The position numbers were made by a program, and so were the translations under genes. Below are positions 30,562 to 32,201 of a stretch of DNA of 32,201 nt, in pieces. Under the pieces are notes generated by a model that made no database searches, was not told the DNA's origin, and worked only from the letters and a program-made list of their open reading frames with translations. The DNA is from Dichotomocladium elegans. Lineage: Eukaryota > Mucoromycota > Mucoromycetes > Mucorales > Lichtheimiaceae. The stretch is from assembly GCA_025716815.1 (NCBI GenBank), contig JAIXMN010000078.1, positions 1-32,201 on the forward strand, read 5' to 3'. Positions within the stretch are counted from its first letter, which is position 1; every line of letters begins with the position of its first letter.

Positions 30562-32201
30562 ATAAGATTTGGATGTCAGCAATAAACCTCATATCTCGCG
30601 CTACGTACTCATCGATGGAGCAGCTATAAAACGTGTGTTGCAACAGGAAATCCCAAAGAGAAAGCAACCTTCTGCATTTATGCTGTGGATTACTCCACAT
30701 CGTATGGATCCCCATTGTCGTATTGACATCGTCACATATTTCTCTTTTTGGGAATGGCGGGTACTGTGTACCACAGAGGACTTTCTGTATGATCTTGTAC
30801 CCAGAATGCACGGACCATTATATTCATTTCTCAAACTCATCAGCATCCATCTCTGTCGTATCGCCCCATGGGCGTGTGGATCCGAACCTTTCTACACAGA
30901 GCAGCGCGTATGTATCTTTTACTTTTTGTAGCTGAGTTACAGAACGCTGATCCCCTCCCACCCAGCCTCTGTGCCAACCAGTGCCATGGCGGTGAGAGAC
31001 GCAAATATGTCAAAACTCAACGGAAAAAGACAAGACTAGTACGAGAAGAACCGCAAACGTCGACTTTATCATAGATCTGGTATCAAGCAATAGAAAGGAA
31101 GCCGTGCACGGCAATGGGGAAGGAATGAAAACTCATACCACCGCTGCTGTTTACTTGGGGGGAGACCTTTTTTTGTACAAAGACTATCTACACCCGTTAA
31201 TCAACGTGTGGGCTAATCATTACTACTCGAATACACGGACCATCTGCATCATTATCAAAGCAGATATGAGGTTGTTCGAAGGGTAAAATAAATGTGAATT
31301 GCCCATGAGTAGAGTAGGAAGCGCTTTTTTCGGAAGACGTTCTTTGATCCGGGAATCCCCCCCCATCGATTTCCTTGCTCCCACGTATAAATAACAATTG
31401 AAATCGCGCTAGCCTTATCGAAAACGATCAATGAAAACTACCTTCTTTTCCCTCCATTTTGCTCAGTATCTGTTCCGCGGTTCACGCGACCGACGCGGGG
31501 GGTTGAGTATTTTAACCTACGGAAAATGAACGTCTTCCCTCTTTGTTCTTTTTCTTTTTTCTCTCTTCATCCCTCCCCCGGGCCGGTTGGTCAGGTCGCC
31601 CCAAGGTAGGTCATCCCAAGGTAGGTCATGGCTAACTGCTGCTTAGTTGAGGGGTGGACCTACCTGCCGGAAAACAAGAAGGATCGACCGGACGGGCTAA
31701 ACGGCCAAAGGAACGACCGGACGGCCCACACGGCGAGGAACGACCGGACGGCCCAAACGACAACCTGATGGGACCAAGTACCTGTCCAATGACCAGATGT
31801 GCATGATATTCTGCGAGGCGCCGCATCCCGCAAGTTGATAGTGCATCTTGGTAGGAATCCTCAAAGAGGAGCAATGGTACACCCCGATGACCAGGCATTG
31901 GGGGCTCGCTATAAAGGGGCCAAGATAAATGCGGGTATCAAGGCCCCCAGAGCGGGGGCGCACGGCAGTCGACCTCCTCGTGGTTGCCTCTGGAAACAGA
32001 TCCTTCATGGTTCTGGCTGACTGGACTGCCTATTAGTATAGTGTTGTTATTCATACAGTAATAAAAAGTTCTTCTCTCGTTAAAGCTTTATTTTTACACG
32101 ATCCGCAGCCGCAGCAAAATGAGTGGGACTTTTTTTTTCCTTTTTTTTACACGGTCTTTGCACGTGCGCGTTTTTTACGTGGCGATGGAGGTTCCGAATT
32201 C
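30562..32201. mobile_element. Dispersed repeat R, copy 4 (left part missing, runs off window)
   Basis: Begins at ATAAGATTTGGATGTCAGC, matching R copy 2 from about 8646, so the minus-strand TATA module and the MITE are absent. It then follows copy 2 closely, with a minisatellite one unit shorter (31682-31765) and the plus-strand TATA/AATAAA pair, to the window end at GGTTCCGAATTC. Unlike copy 3, it keeps the copy 2 version at the right end. Several substitutions in the frame 30569-30931 change amino acids, arguing against a selected protein. Confidence 0.8.
31682..31765 (+). repeat. Minisatellite in R copy 4 (one unit shorter)
   Basis: About three GACCGGACGG-based units, against about four in copies 2 and 3. 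Confidence 0.8.

Noticed and set aside
1..32201. tRNA or rRNA genes
   Set aside because: I saw no cloverleaf with GGTTCRA-type B-box and matching acceptor stem, and no rRNA signature. The reading was by eye, so a tRNA scan would be decisive.

Overview
The window reads as repeat-rich, gene-poor nuclear DNA from a eukaryote. Evidence: short GT-AG introns of about 54-96 nt (some with a CTAAC branch-point-like motif), TATA and AATAAA signals, an LTR with a 5-bp target duplication, a decayed Ty3/gypsy pol, TA-flanked MITEs and a long satellite array. Compact introns suggest a fungus, alga or other protist rather than an animal or land plant, but I cannot name the organism. I find no intact, confidently functional protein gene.

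Layout. 1-1537: satellite. 1538-1925: minus-strand solo LTR. 2001-2882: segment duplicated at 25159-26040. 2883-4419: repeat 'R' copy 1, with a MITE nested in it. 4420-6058: low-complexity spacer, repeat 'H' with a hairpin, and a transposon terminus. 6059-8000: degenerate gypsy gag-pro-pol on the minus strand. 8050-10520: R copy 2. 10810-12958: CT-rich leader, then three tandem 621-623 bp exon-like modules with G-rich minisatellites. 13168-13492: small peptide frame ending at a transposon terminus. 13495-15049: no gene seen. 15050-15614: decayed satellite. 15615-17875: duplicated exon-intron block of an unknown gene, embedded in satellite. 17876-24699: main satellite array. 24700-25083: solo LTR copy 2. 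25084-26565: duplicated flank plus 525 bp missing from the left copy. 26566-29020: R copy 3. 29050-29430: fourth exon-like module. 29939-30079: TATA box and a short intron. 30195-30561: H copy 2. 30562-32201: R copy 4, running off the end.

The most interesting point is the satellite. Monomers come in two classes (about 200 and 230 bp) that differ by a roughly 30-bp block. Nearly every monomer holds a segment of about 66 bp built like an intron: CAG|GTATTC at one end and a pyrimidine-rich TTTGTAG at the other. An exon-intron block of an unrelated-looking gene sits inside the array with both junctions at the intron donor and, on the left, in register with the satellite period. This suggests the satellite is, or came from, a tandem exon-intron array, possibly transcribed and spliced as non-coding RNA. 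That is inference and has not been shown.
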